64,000 nt of DNA from Filomicrobium insigne (GCF_900104305.1 NZ_FNJC01000006.1:1-64000); one strand, 5' to 3'. Counted from the first letter of the stretch, positions 8,909 to 19,520 are shown. Notes: generated by a model not told the origin, from the sequence alone. A program made the numbers and translations.

Positions 8909-9412
8909 TCAGGCGTCAGGATCAGCGATCATACCGCGAACGAGATCAAAAGCTGCTGCGACGGTTAGTTCACGCACTTGATTACGGCCGACATCACCGA
9001 AGCGCTTCTCTTCCACGATACACTCACGGTTCCTTCGTGCTGCCGCAAGATAAACAAGCCCTACTGGCTTCGTGGCGCTACCACCTCCCGGTCCCGCAAT
9101 CCCCGTCACAGCAACGCAGATATCCGCATGAGCATGGTCCAGACCACCAAGGGCCATCGCACGCGCCACATCCCTACTGACCGCCCCCTGCGTTGCGATG
9201 AGTGCAGGACTAACACCGAGCAACTCGCTCTTCGCCTCGTTGGAATAGGTAACGAACCCGCGCTCAAAAACTTCCGACGAGCCGGCAACGCTCGTAAATG
9301 CAGCCGCGATGAGCCCGCCTGTACAGCTTTCCGCCGAGGCAACTTTGAGATCTGCTGCGCGCAATTCGCCCACCAGGCGAACCGCATCCTTTATCATCAC
9401 GGCATTCAGCAT
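8909..9412 (-). CDS. CinA C-terminal-type nicotinamide-nucleotide amidohydrolase (PncC)
   Basis: 167 residues: a stand-alone CinA C-terminal domain without the N-terminal MoaB-like part. Family motifs seen are SAESCTGGLIAAAFTSVAGSS with the nucleophile region, VTYSNEAKSELLGV, and VAVTGIAGPGGGSATKPVGLV. The enzyme deamidates nicotinamide mononucleotide to nicotinate mononucleotide in pyridine nucleotide recycling. The start ATG at 9412 is used; an ATG five codons inside is equally possible. It precedes the pentapeptide-repeat gene in what looks like one transcript and follows the terminator of the MarR gene. Confidence 0.9.
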   Translation of the reverse strand: MLNAVMIKDAVRLVGELRAADLKVASAESCTGGLIAAAFTSVAGSSEVFERGFVTYSNEAKSELLGVSPALIATQGAVSRDVARAMALGGLDHAHADICVAVTGIAGPGGGSATKPVGLVYLAAARRNRECIVEEKRFGDVGRNQVRELTVAAAFDLVRGMIADPDA

Positions 9413-9455
9413 GGACAGAACCGATCTCCATTATCGCCCTACCCGACGCGATACG

Positions 9456-9486
9456 AAAAAAACGGCGCGCCAGATAAGCACGCCGT
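9456..9486 (-). terminator. Rho-independent terminator of the MarR gene
   Basis: Read on the minus strand: ACGGCG, a 13-base loop, CGCCGT, then a run of seven T. It lies about 55 bases after the stop of the MarR-family gene. Confidence 0.8.
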
Positions 9487-9541
9487 CTTATGCAATCACA
9501 ACTGCCAAACCTCGCCAACCCGGACGAGCATTCACCAAGTC

Positions 9542-10030
9542 TTAGGCCGCCACGAGCCGTTCGGCCTGAACCAGAAGCCCATCCAGGATATCGCGGCTCT
9601 CAGCGCCCATGGCCTTGGTTGCCCGTCGCTGAGCATCTGACCAAATGGGATAGGCGTCGCTCAAAACAGCCTGACCTTTTGGCGTCAGATGCAATCCGCG
9701 GCCACGACGTCCAGCCGGAGGATCCATAACGATATGGCCCAGCGCCAGTAGCCGCTTCAGGTTGCGCGACAGTGTTGATTTCTCGATGTCGAGTTCGTGG
9801 CCGATCTCCACGGCCGTGATACCATCGCGTGCAGCCAACTGCGCCAGCAACGTGTATTGGCTCGCCGTAATGCCCAAAGGCCGCATCGCATCGTCATAGA
9901 CGCGCGTCACGATGCGCGAAAGCTGACGCACGCGCGTTGCGAGACACGACGTAGCTGTGCTATCGGCGATTTCCTTAATCGATGGCTCCTGCATGACAGG
10001 ACGATCGACGGTTTCGGCCATCATATTCAT
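9542..10030 (-). CDS. MarR-family transcriptional regulator
   Basis: 162 residues from the ATG at 10030, chosen because GGGGGG lies 6 bases upstream; a longer TTG start at 10066 exists. A winged helix-turn-helix is clear: LGITASQYTLLAQLAARDGITAVEIG followed by the recognition region EIGHELDIEKSTLSRNLKRLLALG and the wing (DPPAGRRGRGLHLTPKGQAV). MarR proteins bind palindromic operators as dimers and often respond to phenolic ligands or oxidants. A Cys sits before the first helix (SCLATRV). No target gene is obvious: neighbours are ispDF upstream and cinA downstream, and this gene has its own terminator, so it may act only on itself or elsewhere. Confidence 0.9.
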   Translation of the reverse strand: MNMMAETVDRPVMQEPSIKEIADSTATSCLATRVRQLSRIVTRVYDDAMRPLGITASQYTLLAQLAARDGITAVEIGHELDIEKSTLSRNLKRLLALGHIVMDPPAGRRGRGLHLTPKGQAVLSDAYPIWSDAQRRATKAMGAESRDILDGLLVQAERLVAA

Positions 10031-10217
10031 CTGGGCCCCCCAAAAAGCCGGATTGTGTTCATACAACCCCTAATGGCGCGATTCTCTCCACAGGGCAATC
10101 AAAACCCCGTCACAATCGAACCTAAATCGTAGGGGGCGGCAACTCTGCGAAGCGCAAATCAATCAATGGGATGCTGAAGTGAGGCGAACCGGCAACGCCA
10201 CTCCGCCATCCAGTCCC

Positions 10218-11486
10218 CTAATACGGCAACAGAACCGTGGCGCTTGCCATTGCCGCGAGACCTTCGCCCCGACCGACAAAGCCAAGCCCCTCCATCGTCG
10301 TTGCCTTCACGCCGACATTCCGAATATCGATTTCGAGGATCGCAGCGATCGCCGCACGCATCGCATCTCGATGCGGACCGATCTTAGGTGTTTCTGCCAG
10401 CAACGTGACGTCAACGTTACTGATACGGCCCCCGCGTTCACGCGCCCGACGCGCCGCATCCTCAAGAAAGATATTTGATCGCGCCCCTTTCCACTGGATG
10501 TCACTTGGCGGGAAATGCGCGCCGATATCACCATCACCCAGGGCTCCAAGGAGCGCATCTGTGAGAGCATGAAGTCCAACGTCGGCGTCCGAGTGGCCAA
10601 CAAGACTGTGGCTATGTTCAATGCGCACCCCACACAGCCAAACATGGTCACCGTCGCCGAAGCGATGAACGTCGAAGCCCGTTCCAACGTGCGGGACAAG
10701 GTCACGATCTCTCGATGATAGAAGTCGATCAGCCAGAATGAGATCCTCCGCCGTTGTCAGCTTTCGATTTGCGCTGGAACCCTCAACTACAACGACATCC
10801 AGGCCCGCCCACTCAGCAATGGACGCATCGTCGGTAAAGCGGTTTTCACCCGAAGCCGCGGCCTTTCGATGGACGTCTAATATTTCAGCGAAGATGAAGC
10901 CCTGCGGAGTCTGTGCGCACCACAACTCCTCGCGGGGAATAGTGGCACCTATGCGCCCTCTGTCATCGACGTGCTTGAGCGTATCAGCCAAAGCGCTCGC
11001 CGCAATCGCTCCCCTCGCTCCTGCTTCGAGCGCGGAAATAACCCTATCAATGATCTTGGCATCGGCGAACGGTCTAGCGGCATCATGGATCAGCACGACG
11101 TCGGGGTGTTCCCCGGCCAGGGTTTCAAGCCCGGCAAGAACAGATTGCTGACGTGTGTCGCCACCGACGATGGGAGCGCGCAACTTCATCGAGCAATCCC
11201 GAGTAGCGCCGAGATACAAGTCCTGATCGTCAGGATGAATCACGACGGCGAGCAGATCGATTCGGGGATGAGCGTCGAACGTATCAATAGAGCGCCGAAG
11301 AACAGGAACACCGCCGACCAAGGCATATTGTTTCGGCGATCCGATCGTCCCGCCGGCTCGATGTCCCCGCCCCGCGGCGACGACCAATGCTGCAACCTTC
11401 AAAGTCTTAGCCTTTTTGCTGCGCCCAGACGCGCCTTCATACCTACCGACTGGGATTTCAGCAATTGCCCCGGCAAAAGCGTGCAT
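10218..11486 (-). CDS. ispDF: Bifunctional IspD/IspF isoprenoid enzyme
   Basis: Fusion of 2-C-methyl-D-erythritol 4-phosphate cytidylyltransferase and 2,4-cyclodiphosphate synthase (MEP pathway), a fusion typical of Alphaproteobacteria. IspD half: VAALVVAAGRGHRAGG, SPKQYALVGG and VLIHDAARPFAD. IspF half: GTGFDVHRFGDGD, HSDADVGLHALTDALLGALGDGDIGAHFPP, and a terminal EGLGFVGRGEGLAAMA. The start is uncertain: a TTG at 11534, the ATG at 11486 used here (422 residues), or a TTG just before Lys-Val-Ala-Ala-Leu-Val, which has AAAAGG upstream and would give the classical length. Divergent from dusB. Confidence 0.93.
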   Translation of the reverse strand: MHAFAGAIAEIPVGRYEGASGRSKKAKTLKVAALVVAAGRGHRAGGTIGSPKQYALVGGVPVLRRSIDTFDAHPRIDLLAVVIHPDDQDLYLGATRDCSMKLRAPIVGGDTRQQSVLAGLETLAGEHPDVVLIHDAARPFADAKIIDRVISALEAGARGAIAASALADTLKHVDDRGRIGATIPREELWCAQTPQGFIFAEILDVHRKAAASGENRFTDDASIAEWAGLDVVVVEGSSANRKLTTAEDLILADRLLSSRDRDLVPHVGTGFDVHRFGDGDHVWLCGVRIEHSHSLVGHSDADVGLHALTDALLGALGDGDIGAHFPPSDIQWKGARSNIFLEDAARRARERGGRISNVDVTLLAETPKIGPHRDAMRAAIAAILEIDIRNVGVKATTMEGLGFVGRGEGLAAMASATVLLPY

Positions 11487-11573
11487 GACGCACTTGCGAA
11501 AGAAATCTGCCTGCCCTAATCTGCACAATACCAAGGCATAAAAATTACATGCACAAAAAGTAGGCCAATCTGG

Positions 11574-12584
11574 ATGAGCATGATACCCGCCGGCCCCTTA
11601 ACTATCGGCCGACATACGTCAGAAAACGCCGTACTCCTCGCGCCAATGTCAGGGGTGACGGATCTGCCGTTCCGCCAGCTCGCCCACCGTTTAGGGGCAG
11701 GCTGGGTCGTATCCGAGATGGTCGCCAGCTCCGAACTTGTCGCACAGCGCTCTGACGTCCTGCGGCGTGCAACTGGCTCCGAGCTGACGCCGTTCGTTGT
11801 GCAGTTGGCCGGACGCGAAGCCCGTTGGATGTCCGAGGGCGCGAAAATTGCCTGCGATCTAGGCGCTGAGATTATCGATATCAACATGGGCTGCCCGGCG
11901 CGCGAAGTGACAGGCAAGCTGTCAGGCAGCGCCTTGATGCGGAACCCAGAACACGCGCTGGGCCTCATCGAAGCTGTCATCGAAGCTGTCGACGTCCCCG
12001 TCACGCTCAAAATGCGTTTGGGCTGGGATCAGGACACGATCAACGCGCCCGAACTCGCCCGCAAGGCCGAGAGCGCCGGAATACAGCTCGTCACAGTCCA
12101 CGGCCGCACCCGCTGCCAGTTTTTCAAGGGCAAGGCGAACTGGGCCAGGGTTGCCGAAGTCAAAACCGCCGTCAGCATTCCCGTCATTGTCAACGGCGAC
12201 ATTACGACGCCGGACGACGCGAAAACCGCCATGGAGCTCTCGGGCGCCGATGGCGTCATGATCGGGCGTGGAGGATATGGCGCTCCTTGGCAGCCCGGAC
12301 GTATTGCACGAAGCTTAGCCGCCGGACGCGATATGGGTCCGCCATCACTGCCCGAACAAAAACGCATCGCCTGTGAACACATAACCGCGATGCTGGCCCA
12401 CTATGGCGAAGCACTCGGCCTGCGCAATGGCCGCAAGCATATCGGCTGGTATCTTGAGACTAGCGGCCGATTAACCAGCGAGCTGAAATCCTGGCGACGG
12501 CGCTTGTGCACGGATGACAACCCCATTCGCGTCTTAAAGGGGCTCGCTGAATTCTATGATCACGCCGGCGAGGTCGCCGCATGA
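11574..12584 (+). CDS. dusB: tRNA-dihydrouridine synthase B
   Basis: 336 residues. FMN-dependent reduction of uridines in the tRNA D-loop. The TIM-barrel start [26 protein letters not shown], the catalytic-Cys block [46 protein letters not shown] and [14 protein letters not shown] identify the DusB group. The stop overlaps the ntrB start by 4 bases (ATGA). The dusB-ntrBC arrangement (called nifR3-ntrBC in older literature) is conserved in Alphaproteobacteria and places the nitrogen regulators under the dusB promoter. Confidence 0.96.
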   Translation: MSMIPAGPLTIGRHTSENAVLLAPMSGVTDLPFRQLAHRLGAGWVVSEMVASSELVAQRSDVLRRATGSELTPFVVQLAGREARWMSEGAKIACDLGAEIIDINMGCPAREVTGKLSGSALMRNPEHALGLIEAVIEAVDVPVTLKMRLGWDQDTINAPELARKAESAGIQLVTVHGRTRCQFFKGKANWARVAEVKTAVSIPVIVNGDITTPDDAKTAMELSGADGVMIGRGGYGAPWQPGRIARSLAAGRDMGPPSLPEQKRIACEHITAMLAHYGEALGLRNGRKHIGWYLETSGRLTSELKSWRRRLCTDDNPIRVLKGLAEFYDHAGEVAA

Positions 12585-13996
12585 TCGACAAGTCCGACAA
12601 CGCCGGCGGCAAATCAAAACGCAAGGCTCCCACGAAGAAGCCTGCAAAGAGCGCTGCAGCCCAGGGCAAGCCAAAAGCCGGAACCGCACCAAAAGCGAAA
12701 ACCGTGAAGCCCGAAGCCGAAGCGTCAAAGCCGACGTCCACGCCCATCACATCGACGCTGAAACCCGTCGAAACACAGATCCTTTCAACGCCCTCGGCAG
12801 AACCACCACCCTCGCGGCCTGCCTTCACGCTGGCGCCGGATTATCGCATCAAGCGGCGCCCGGGTCCGAACAAGCTTGCTTCAGCAGCCGAGATAAATGC
12901 ACGGTATCCGCTGACCCAGGAAGCCTTGCTGGCAGCGCTGCCACATCCAATCTTTGTCATTGCACACGACAACCAGTTCATCTTCGCGAATTCCGCCGCT
13001 GAGTCCTTTTTCTCGACGTCGGAAGCAATGCTACGTCGCGTACGTCTGGATGATCTGCTCGGCTTTGGCTGTCCGCTCATCGCGCTTGCTGAGCAAGTGC
13101 GCGAGACCGGCTCGACTCTGAACGAATACGAAGTCGAGGTTGTCACCCCACGCTTCTCCGGCCCCAAATTGGTCGATGTCTACGGCGGGCCCATCATCGA
13201 GGTGCCGGACGCCGTCGTCCTTATGCTGCAGCAGCGTTCCATGGCGCACATGATTGAACGCCAGCTCACACATCGCGCAGCGGCACGCTCGGTGTCGGGT
13301 ATGGCTGCCGTACTGGCCCACGAAATCAAGAATCCGTTGTCGGGAATTCGCGGTGCGGCACAGCTCCTGGAACAAAACCTCTCTGACGCCGACCGCGCAC
13401 TCAGCCAGCTCATCTGCGCCGAAACTGACCGCATCCGGAAACTCGTTGACCGCATGGAAGTGTTTGGCGACGAACGCCCCCTAGTCAAAGAACCAATCAA
13501 CATCCACGACGTACTCGACCACGTACGTCGCCTGTCCGAAAACGGCTTTGCTAAAGGCATCACCTTCGTCGAAGACTACGATCCTTCGCTTCCGCCCGTA
13601 CCAGGCAAACGCGATACGCTGATCCAGGCGCTTCTCAACCTCGTCAAAAACGCCGCCGAAGCCATACGCGATCGCGAGCACGGCCGCATCTCGATACAAA
13701 CCGCTTACCGTCCCGGCGTCCGCCTCTCGGTCCCCGGCACTGAAACGCGCGTCGCCCTGCCACTGATGATTCAGATCGAGGACAACGGACCTGGCGTTCC
13801 CGAATATCTCAGGCCGCACCTGTTCGATCCCTTCGTCACGACGAAGCCACAAGGAACCGGACTCGGCCTCGCCCTCGTCGCCAAGATTATCGGTGACCAC
13901 GGCGGCGTCATCGAATGTGACAGCGAACCCAACCGAACAATCTTCCGCATTCTGCTGCCCACCCACGACCAGCCGCGATTAGGCAAACCTGGCTGA
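12581..13996 (+). CDS. ntrB: Nitrogen regulation sensor kinase NtrB with Lys/Ala/Pro-rich N-terminal extension
   Basis: 471 residues; soluble histidine kinase/phosphatase acting on NtrC under control of PII. The first 95 or so residues are low complexity (Lys, Ala, Pro, Thr, Ser) and not part of the usual protein, which is roughly 360-400 residues long. A PAS-like domain follows ([20 protein letters not shown]), then the H box [20 protein letters not shown] with the phospho-His, the N box [10 protein letters not shown], and the G boxes [25 protein letters not shown]. The gene overlaps dusB by 4 bases and lies 20 bases from ntrC. The extension resembles basic histone-like tails; its role is unknown. 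Confidence 0.95.
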   Translation: MIDKSDNAGGKSKRKAPTKKPAKSAAAQGKPKAGTAPKAKTVKPEAEASKPTSTPITSTLKPVETQILSTPSAEPPPSRPAFTLAPDYRIKRRPGPNKLASAAEINARYPLTQEALLAALPHPIFVIAHDNQFIFANSAAESFFSTSEAMLRRVRLDDLLGFGCPLIALAEQVRETGSTLNEYEVEVVTPRFSGPKLVDVYGGPIIEVPDAVVLMLQQRSMAHMIERQLTHRAAARSVSGMAAVLAHEIKNPLSGIRGAAQLLEQNLSDADRALSQLICAETDRIRKLVDRMEVFGDERPLVKEPINIHDVLDHVRRLSENGFAKGITFVEDYDPSLPPVPGKRDTLIQALLNLVKNAAEAIRDREHGRISIQTAYRPGVRLSVPGTETRVALPLMIQIEDNGPGVPEYLRPHLFDPFVTTKPQGTGLGLALVAKIIGDHGGVIECDSEPNRTIFRILLPTHDQPRLGKPG

Positions 13997-14016
13997 CAGC
14001 AAGAGAAAGGCAAAGC

Positions 14017-15459
14017 ATGGCTCGAGGTACGATCCTCATCGCAGACGACGACACGGCGATCCGCACCGTCCTTAATCAGGCCCTCGCTCGTGCAGGATAT
14101 TCACCGCGCGCCACTGGCAATGCTGCCACGCTGTGGCGCTGGGTATCTCAGGGCGAGGGCGACGTTGTCATCACCGACGTCGTGATGCCCGACGAAAACG
14201 CTTTCGACTTGATTCCAAGAGTTAAGAAAGTCCGGCCGGATCTGCCGATAATTGTCATGAGCGCCCAGAATACGCTGATGACCGCTCTGACAGCAGCCGA
14301 GAAGGGCGCCTTCGAATATTTGCCCAAGCCCTTCGATATCAACGAAGTCGTAGCCATCGTCGGCCGTGCACTGCATGAACCGGCGCGCAAGCCAGCACGC
14401 ACAGCAGCCGAGGGTGAGGGCGATGAACTCCCTCTGATCGGCCGCTCGCCGGCGATGCAGGAGATCTACCGTGTGTTGGCGCGTCTCACGCAGACCGACC
14501 TCACCGTTATGATCACCGGCGAGAGCGGGACAGGTAAGGAACTTGTCGCACGCGTCCTCCATGACTTCGGCCGACGGCGCCAAGGCCCGTTCGTCGCGTT
14601 GAACATGGCCGCCATTCCACGCGAACTGATCGAAAGCGAATTATTCGGTCACGAGAAGGGCGCCTTCACCGGCGCACAGGTGCGCACGCAAGGCCGCTTT
14701 GAACAGGCTGAAGGGGGAACGCTCTTCCTCGACGAGATCGGCGATATGCCGCTCGAAGCTCAGACCCGTCTTCTCCGCGTGCTCCAGCAAGGCGAGTACA
14801 CGACAGTCGGCGGCCGCACACCTATCCGCACCAACGTTCGCATTGTCGCCGCCACACACCGCGAGCTGCGCACCCAGATCCAACAGGGTCTCTTCCGCGA
14901 AGACCTCTATTATCGGCTCAATGTTGTACCCTTACGGCTGCCGCCACTGCGCGAGCGCGTCGAAGATATCGGCGACCTTGTCCGCCACTTCCTCCGCCAA
15001 GCGGCGCGGGAGGGACTTGGCCAACGCGCCATCGAAAGCGCAGCCATCGAGCGCCTGCGGCTCCATCCCTGGCCCGGCAACGTTCGCGAACTCGAAAACT
15101 TCGTCCGACGCCTTGTCGCTCTTTACACGCAGGACACGTTGTCCGCTGAAGTTATTGATCAGGAGCTTGCAACAGTACTGCCGCAGTCGACGGGGGACGT
15201 CGATGACCCGGCGAGCCTGGGCGAACTAACCGAGCGATATCTGCAGGGTTATTTTTCGGGCTTTGGAGGCGACTTGCCACCCGCAGGCCTCTATGACCGC
15301 GTGATCCGCGAGGTCGAACGCCCACTGCTCTCCGCCGCCCTCGCCGCAACCCGTGGCAATCAGATCCGTGCAGCCGAACTCTTAGGACTTAACCGGAACA
15401 CGCTGAGGGCCCGCATAAAAATGCTTGATATCAAGGTCTTCCGTTCTCCTCAGCCTTGA
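14017..15459 (+). CDS. ntrC: Nitrogen regulation response regulator NtrC
   Basis: 480 residues: receiver domain with phospho-acceptor Asp in [16 protein letters not shown], then a sigma-54 AAA+ domain with Walker [16 protein letters not shown], the sigma-54-contact loop [14 protein letters not shown], Walker [14 protein letters not shown], and [12 protein letters not shown] Fis-type helix-turn-helix closes the protein ([20 protein letters not shown]). It activates sigma-54 promoters of nitrogen assimilation genes when phosphorylated by NtrB. Follows ntrB with a purine-rich AAGAGAAAGG before the ATG. Confidence 0.97.
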   Translation: MARGTILIADDDTAIRTVLNQALARAGYSPRATGNAATLWRWVSQGEGDVVITDVVMPDENAFDLIPRVKKVRPDLPIIVMSAQNTLMTALTAAEKGAFEYLPKPFDINEVVAIVGRALHEPARKPARTAAEGEGDELPLIGRSPAMQEIYRVLARLTQTDLTVMITGESGTGKELVARVLHDFGRRRQGPFVALNMAAIPRELIESELFGHEKGAFTGAQVRTQGRFEQAEGGTLFLDEIGDMPLEAQTRLLRVLQQGEYTTVGGRTPIRTNVRIVAATHRELRTQIQQGLFREDLYYRLNVVPLRLPPLRERVEDIGDLVRHFLRQAAREGLGQRAIESAAIERLRLHPWPGNVRELENFVRRLVALYTQDTLSAEVIDQELATVLPQSTGDVDDPASLGELTERYLQGYFSGFGGDLPPAGLYDRVIREVERPLLSAALAATRGNQIRAAELLGLNRNTLRARIKMLDIKVFRSPQP

Positions 15460-15696
15460 TCTTGTCTGAGGAAAACAGCCCGAGGTAACAATATTTTTTG
15501 CCGCTCATCGCCCGTTTCCTGCCACACTTGTTGCGTGGATACTGCTTTTAGGCTCGCTTCCGTCGCGAGAATGTCACAGTTTTAGACCTACTTGTGACTG
15601 ACACGCGCCAGTGTTGCGTACCAGTCGGCAGAATTGATCGCGCCGTATGTGGAATCCAGGACGCCCGGAGCTAATCCGTGCGGGAAACGAGACGTA

Positions 15697-18084
15697 ATGC
15701 CCTCAATTGTTGAAACGCTCAGGACCCGTACGCATAGTGCTGCTGCATGGCTCAACAAGCACACCCAGCTTGTTGCGATGCGGCTCCGCACAATCCTGAA
15801 CCAGGTCGGTGACGATGAACAACCCGGTCTCGACCCTGGTAAGCTGATGGTCAGAGTCGGCTTGGTCACGGTTGTCCTATCGCTGATATCCGCGCTTCTG
15901 ACCTTTCTTATCCTGACCGGCCTCACACCCATTGTACCGCGCCCTGAGGTTGTCGTTGGCGCGCTATTTCTGAACGTCAGTCTGATCATTGCGATGATCA
16001 TCATCGTAGCCTCGCAAATCAGCGGGCTCGTGCGGGCATGGCGCGAAAAGGTGGCAGGAGCCCGCCTGCACATCCGGATCGTCGGACTGTTCTCTCTGAT
16101 CGCCGCGTTGCCTGCGATCCTTCTCGCCATCGCGGCGACTGTGAGTTTCGCCCGCTCGCTAGACAACTGGTTCTCGGACCGCGTTCGCGCAATCATCGAC
16201 AACTCAGTGGATGTCGCCCGCACGTACGTCGCTGAACACAGCCAGGTCATTCGCACCGACATCGTCAACATGACCCGCGACGTCAACGCGGCAGCTGATG
16301 AAGTCTCGAAGGATCCAAAAAGGCTGAAAGAAGTCATCCTGTCCCAGGCCGCCCTGCGAGACCTGCCGTCAGCATTCCTCATCGACAATGCCGGAAAACG
16401 CGAACTGACAGCCCTGGAAGACCAGAAACTACCATTCACATTACCCACCCCTGCGGCCATCCACGAAGCTGAGGCAGGGCAAATTCCACTCTCCGTATCG
16501 ATGCGCGATCACCGCATCTCAGCGATAGCAAAGCTCGATGCGTTCCCCGGAAAATATCTCTACGTCAGCCGCGGCATCAGCCCGACCGTCCTGCGCCATC
16601 TCGACCAAACGGAGCGCAATGCCGCCGAATACACGGCGTTGCGTCGCGCCCGCGGCGGCCTCAAATGGGCGCACGGTTTGATGTACTTGACGATCTCCAT
16701 GACAGCGCTGCTTGCTGCTATCTGGGCGGGCATGTGGTTCGCCGGACGCTTCGTCGCGCCCATCCGACGTTTGATTGCAGCGGCCCAGGAAGTCTCAACG
16801 GGGAACCTACAAGTCGCTCTGCCTGAAAAGCGCGGCGAAGGGGATCTGCGGCGTCTGTCTCAAACCTTCAACACCATGACGCGCGAACTCAAACATCAAC
16901 GCGACGCGCTTGTCACGGCCAACGAACAACTCGAAATCCGCCGCCGCTTTATGGAGGCCGTTCTTTCAGGCGTATCCGCCGGCGTCATCGGCCTGGACAG
17001 CCAAGACCGCATTACCCTGGTTTCGCGCTCCGCCTGCGAACTCCTTGGTGTCGAACAAGATGACCTTGTCGGCAAACCATTCACCGTCGCCTTGCCTGAA
17101 CTCGCACAGGTCCTGGAGAAGTCCAACGAACCTAATCTCAAAGCGCGACCGCAGGAGCAGATCTCAACCGTCGTTGAGGGCGAAGAACGCACATATGCAG
17201 TCAGGATCACTCATGAAAAGGCCGGAGACCAGGACGTCGGCTCTGTCGTCACGTTCGACGATGTAACCGAACTCGTTGTCGCCCAGCGCACGAGCGCTTG
17301 GGCTGATGTAGCCCGCCGCATTGCCCATGAGATCAAAAACCCACTAACGCCCATACAACTGTCGGCCGAGCGTCTTCGCCGTAAGTACGGAGAACGTATT
17401 GAGGGTGACCGTGAGACCTTCAACAAGCTGACGGAAACAATCGAACGTCAAGCCGGTCACATCAAAGGGATGGTCGACGAATTCGCAGCTTTCGCCCGGA
17501 TGCCTAAACCCGAAATGAACCCTACGGACGTACGGGATGCCGTCCAGGAGGCCGTTCTCTTGTTCCGGGAGGCGCATCCCAACATCGAGTACCCGCTGGA
17601 AATCCCACGCGCTCCAATCTCTAGTTTGCTGGACCGAAGGCTGATCTCTCAGGCCGTCACCAACCTCGTGAAGAACGCAACCGAGGCCATTGAAACCGCT
17701 GCTCAGTCAGGTGACAAACCTGCCGACTGGCATGGCCGCGTAACGACGCGCGTGCGCCCCGAAAGTGATCGCGTCCACATCGAGGTGATCGACAACGGTA
17801 CCGGGTTGCCACGCCAGAACCGCACGCGTTTGTTGGAGCCCTACGTCACGACGAAGGGCCACAAAGGCACGGGACTCGGCCTCGCTATGGTGCAGAAAAT
17901 CACTGAACAGCATGGTGGCACCCTGACACTCGAGGATGCCGCATGCGTAACCGGAGAAGACACCACAGGCGCCGTCGTCCGCATAACGCTACCGCTCCAG
18001 GAGAGCCCTCATAAAACCGCCGAAAGCGGCGGATCCCCCAATACAACCGATCAAACAGAATCCCCGGCGACGACAAGCGGCTGA
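15697..18084 (+). CDS. ntrY: Membrane sensor histidine kinase NtrY
   Basis: About 795 residues from the ATG at 15697; a TTG at 15634 in frame is less likely. Several N-terminal membrane segments (VGLVTVVLSLISALLTFLIL, a second near residue 90, a third near 145) and another near 350 flank a periplasmic region of about 180 residues. HAMP (APIRRLIAAAQEVSTGNLQV), PAS, the H box [21 protein letters not shown] box NLVKNATEAI and G box KGHKGTGLGLAM follow. NtrY pairs with NtrX in nitrogen, redox and envelope responses of Alphaproteobacteria. A 237-base gap after ntrC suggests its own promoter. The tail of about 30 residues is disordered. Confidence 0.95.
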   Translation: MPSIVETLRTRTHSAAAWLNKHTQLVAMRLRTILNQVGDDEQPGLDPGKLMVRVGLVTVVLSLISALLTFLILTGLTPIVPRPEVVVGALFLNVSLIIAMIIIVASQISGLVRAWREKVAGARLHIRIVGLFSLIAALPAILLAIAATVSFARSLDNWFSDRVRAIIDNSVDVARTYVAEHSQVIRTDIVNMTRDVNAAADEVSKDPKRLKEVILSQAALRDLPSAFLIDNAGKRELTALEDQKLPFTLPTPAAIHEAEAGQIPLSVSMRDHRISAIAKLDAFPGKYLYVSRGISPTVLRHLDQTERNAAEYTALRRARGGLKWAHGLMYLTISMTALLAAIWAGMWFAGRFVAPIRRLIAAAQEVSTGNLQVALPEKRGEGDLRRLSQTFNTMTRELKHQRDALVTANEQLEIRRRFMEAVLSGVSAGVIGLDSQDRITLVSRSACELLGVEQDDLVGKPFTVALPELAQVLEKSNEPNLKARPQEQISTVVEGEERTYAVRITHEKAGDQDVGSVVTFDDVTELVVAQRTSAWADVARRIAHEIKNPLTPIQLSAERLRRKYGERIEGDRETFNKLTETIERQAGHIKGMVDEFAAFARMPKPEMNPTDVRDAVQEAVLLFREAHPNIEYPLEIPRAPISSLLDRRLISQAVTNLVKNATEAIETAAQSGDKPADWHGRVTTRVRPESDRVHIEVIDNGTGLPRQNRTRLLEPYVTTKGHKGTGLGLAMVQKITEQHGGTLTLEDAACVTGEDTTGAVVRITLPLQESPHKTAESGGSPNTTDQTESPATTSG

Positions 18085-18122
18085 ACCGCAAACACGTCCC
18101 CTGCGACACTAAGGAGCCACCG

Positions 18123-19520
18123 ATGCCTGCTGATATTCTGATCGTCGACGATGAAGCCGACATTCGCGAATTGATTGCTGGAATCCTCGAAGACGAAGGT
18201 CACGCAACCCGCGTTGCACGTGACAGCGACGAGGCCCTGCGCTCCATTGAAGAGCGCCGTCCACAACTGATCATCCTCGACATTTGGCTACAAGGTAGCC
18301 GTCTCGATGGCCTCGAAGTTCTTTCCATCATCAAGCGCACTTATCCGGAACTGCCCGTGGTGATCATTTCCGGCCATGGCAATATTGAAACCGCGGTCAC
18401 TGCCATCAAGCGCGGTGCCTACGACTACATCGAAAAACCGTTTAAGGCAGACCGCCTGATCCTCGTCACCTTACGAGCGCTGGAAGCGTATCAGCTTCGC
18501 CGCGAGGTCAAGGAACTCCGCGAACGCTCCACAGTGTCAGCCGAAATGATCGGCAAATCGGTGGCCGTAAATCAGCTGCGCAATCAGCTTGAAAAAGTCG
18601 CGCCCACCAACAGTCGCATCATGATCCGTGGCGCGTCCGGGACCGGCAAAGAACTTTCAGCGCGCGTCATTCATATGAAGTCGCACCGTGCGGAAGGCCC
18701 GTTCGTCGTCCTCAACGCAGCGGCCATGGCACCCGAACGCGTCGAAGAAGAACTGTTCGGCACGGAGGACCGCGTCGGCGGCCCACGCAAGGTCGGTGCT
18801 CTCGAAGAAGCACACGGCGGCACGCTGTATATCGATGAAGTTGCCGATATGCCGCTCGAAACCCAGGGCAAGGTACTGCGCGTTCTCGTGGAACAGAAAT
18901 TCCTCCGTTTGGGCGGCTCACAGAAAGTTGCCGTAGACGTTCGCATTATCTCGTCGACGAGCCGCGATCTCGACCTCGAAATGCGCGAGGGGCGGTTCCG
19001 TGAAGACCTTTATCATCGCTTGAGCGTCGTGCCGCTCCGCGTGCCAAGTCTCGCCGAGCGCCGCGACGACATTCCCGAGCTGATCAACTATTTTATCGCC
19101 CAGCTCGCGCAGGCCTCCGGCCTTGCGCCACGGCGCATTGGTGAAGACGCCATTGCGGTTCTCCAGGCCCATGACTGGCCCGGGAACGTTCGCGAACTGA
19201 GAAACAACATTGAGCGTCTCATGATCCTCGCCGGCGGGGACCCGAACACCGTGATTACCTCCGATATGCTGCCGGAAGAAATTGGCTCTAACGTGCCCCT
19301 ACCCGTTAATGGCGGCGCTGAGCACCTAATGTCTTTGCCGCTGCGTGAGGCCCGCGAGATCTTCGAACGTGAATATCTGCTAGCCCAAATTAACCGGTTT
19401 GGCGGCAACATTTCACGAACGGCCGAGTTTGTTGGCATGGAAAGGTCCGCTCTACACCGCAAACTGCGCGCGCTGGGCGTATCCTCCGACCAGCGGAGCA
19501 GTGAAGCGCGCGCCAGCTGA
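18123..19520 (+). CDS. ntrX: Response regulator NtrX
   Basis: 465 residues. Receiver domain (ADILIVDDEADIRELIAGIL, phospho-Asp in LIILDIWLQGSRLDGLEVL, KPFKADRLI), AAA+ domain with Walker A GASGTGKELSARVIH, Walker B GGTLYIDEVADMP and [10 protein letters not shown], and a Fis-type helix-turn-helix (NISRTAEFVGMERSALHRKLRAL). Where NtrC has GAFTGA, this protein has a diverged segment (ELFGTEDRVGGPRKVGAL). That is known for NtrX proteins of Alphaproteobacteria, which need not activate sigma-54. AAGGAG precedes the ATG; 38 bases separate it from ntrY. Confidence 0.96.
   Translation: MPADILIVDDEADIRELIAGILEDEGHATRVARDSDEALRSIEERRPQLIILDIWLQGSRLDGLEVLSIIKRTYPELPVVIISGHGNIETAVTAIKRGAYDYIEKPFKADRLILVTLRALEAYQLRREVKELRERSTVSAEMIGKSVAVNQLRNQLEKVAPTNSRIMIRGASGTGKELSARVIHMKSHRAEGPFVVLNAAAMAPERVEEELFGTEDRVGGPRKVGALEEAHGGTLYIDEVADMPLETQGKVLRVLVEQKFLRLGGSQKVAVDVRIISSTSRDLDLEMREGRFREDLYHRLSVVPLRVPSLAERRDDIPELINYFIAQLAQASGLAPRRIGEDAIAVLQAHDWPGNVRELRNNIERLMILAGGDPNTVITSDMLPEEIGSNVPLPVNGGAEHLMSLPLREAREIFEREYLLAQINRFGGNISRTAEFVGMERSALHRKLRALGVSSDQRSSEARAS

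Noticed and set aside
15588-16460. 290-codon minus-strand frame opposite ntrY
   Set aside because: Antisense shadow; the plus strand encodes a clear NtrY with membrane, HAMP and kinase motifs.
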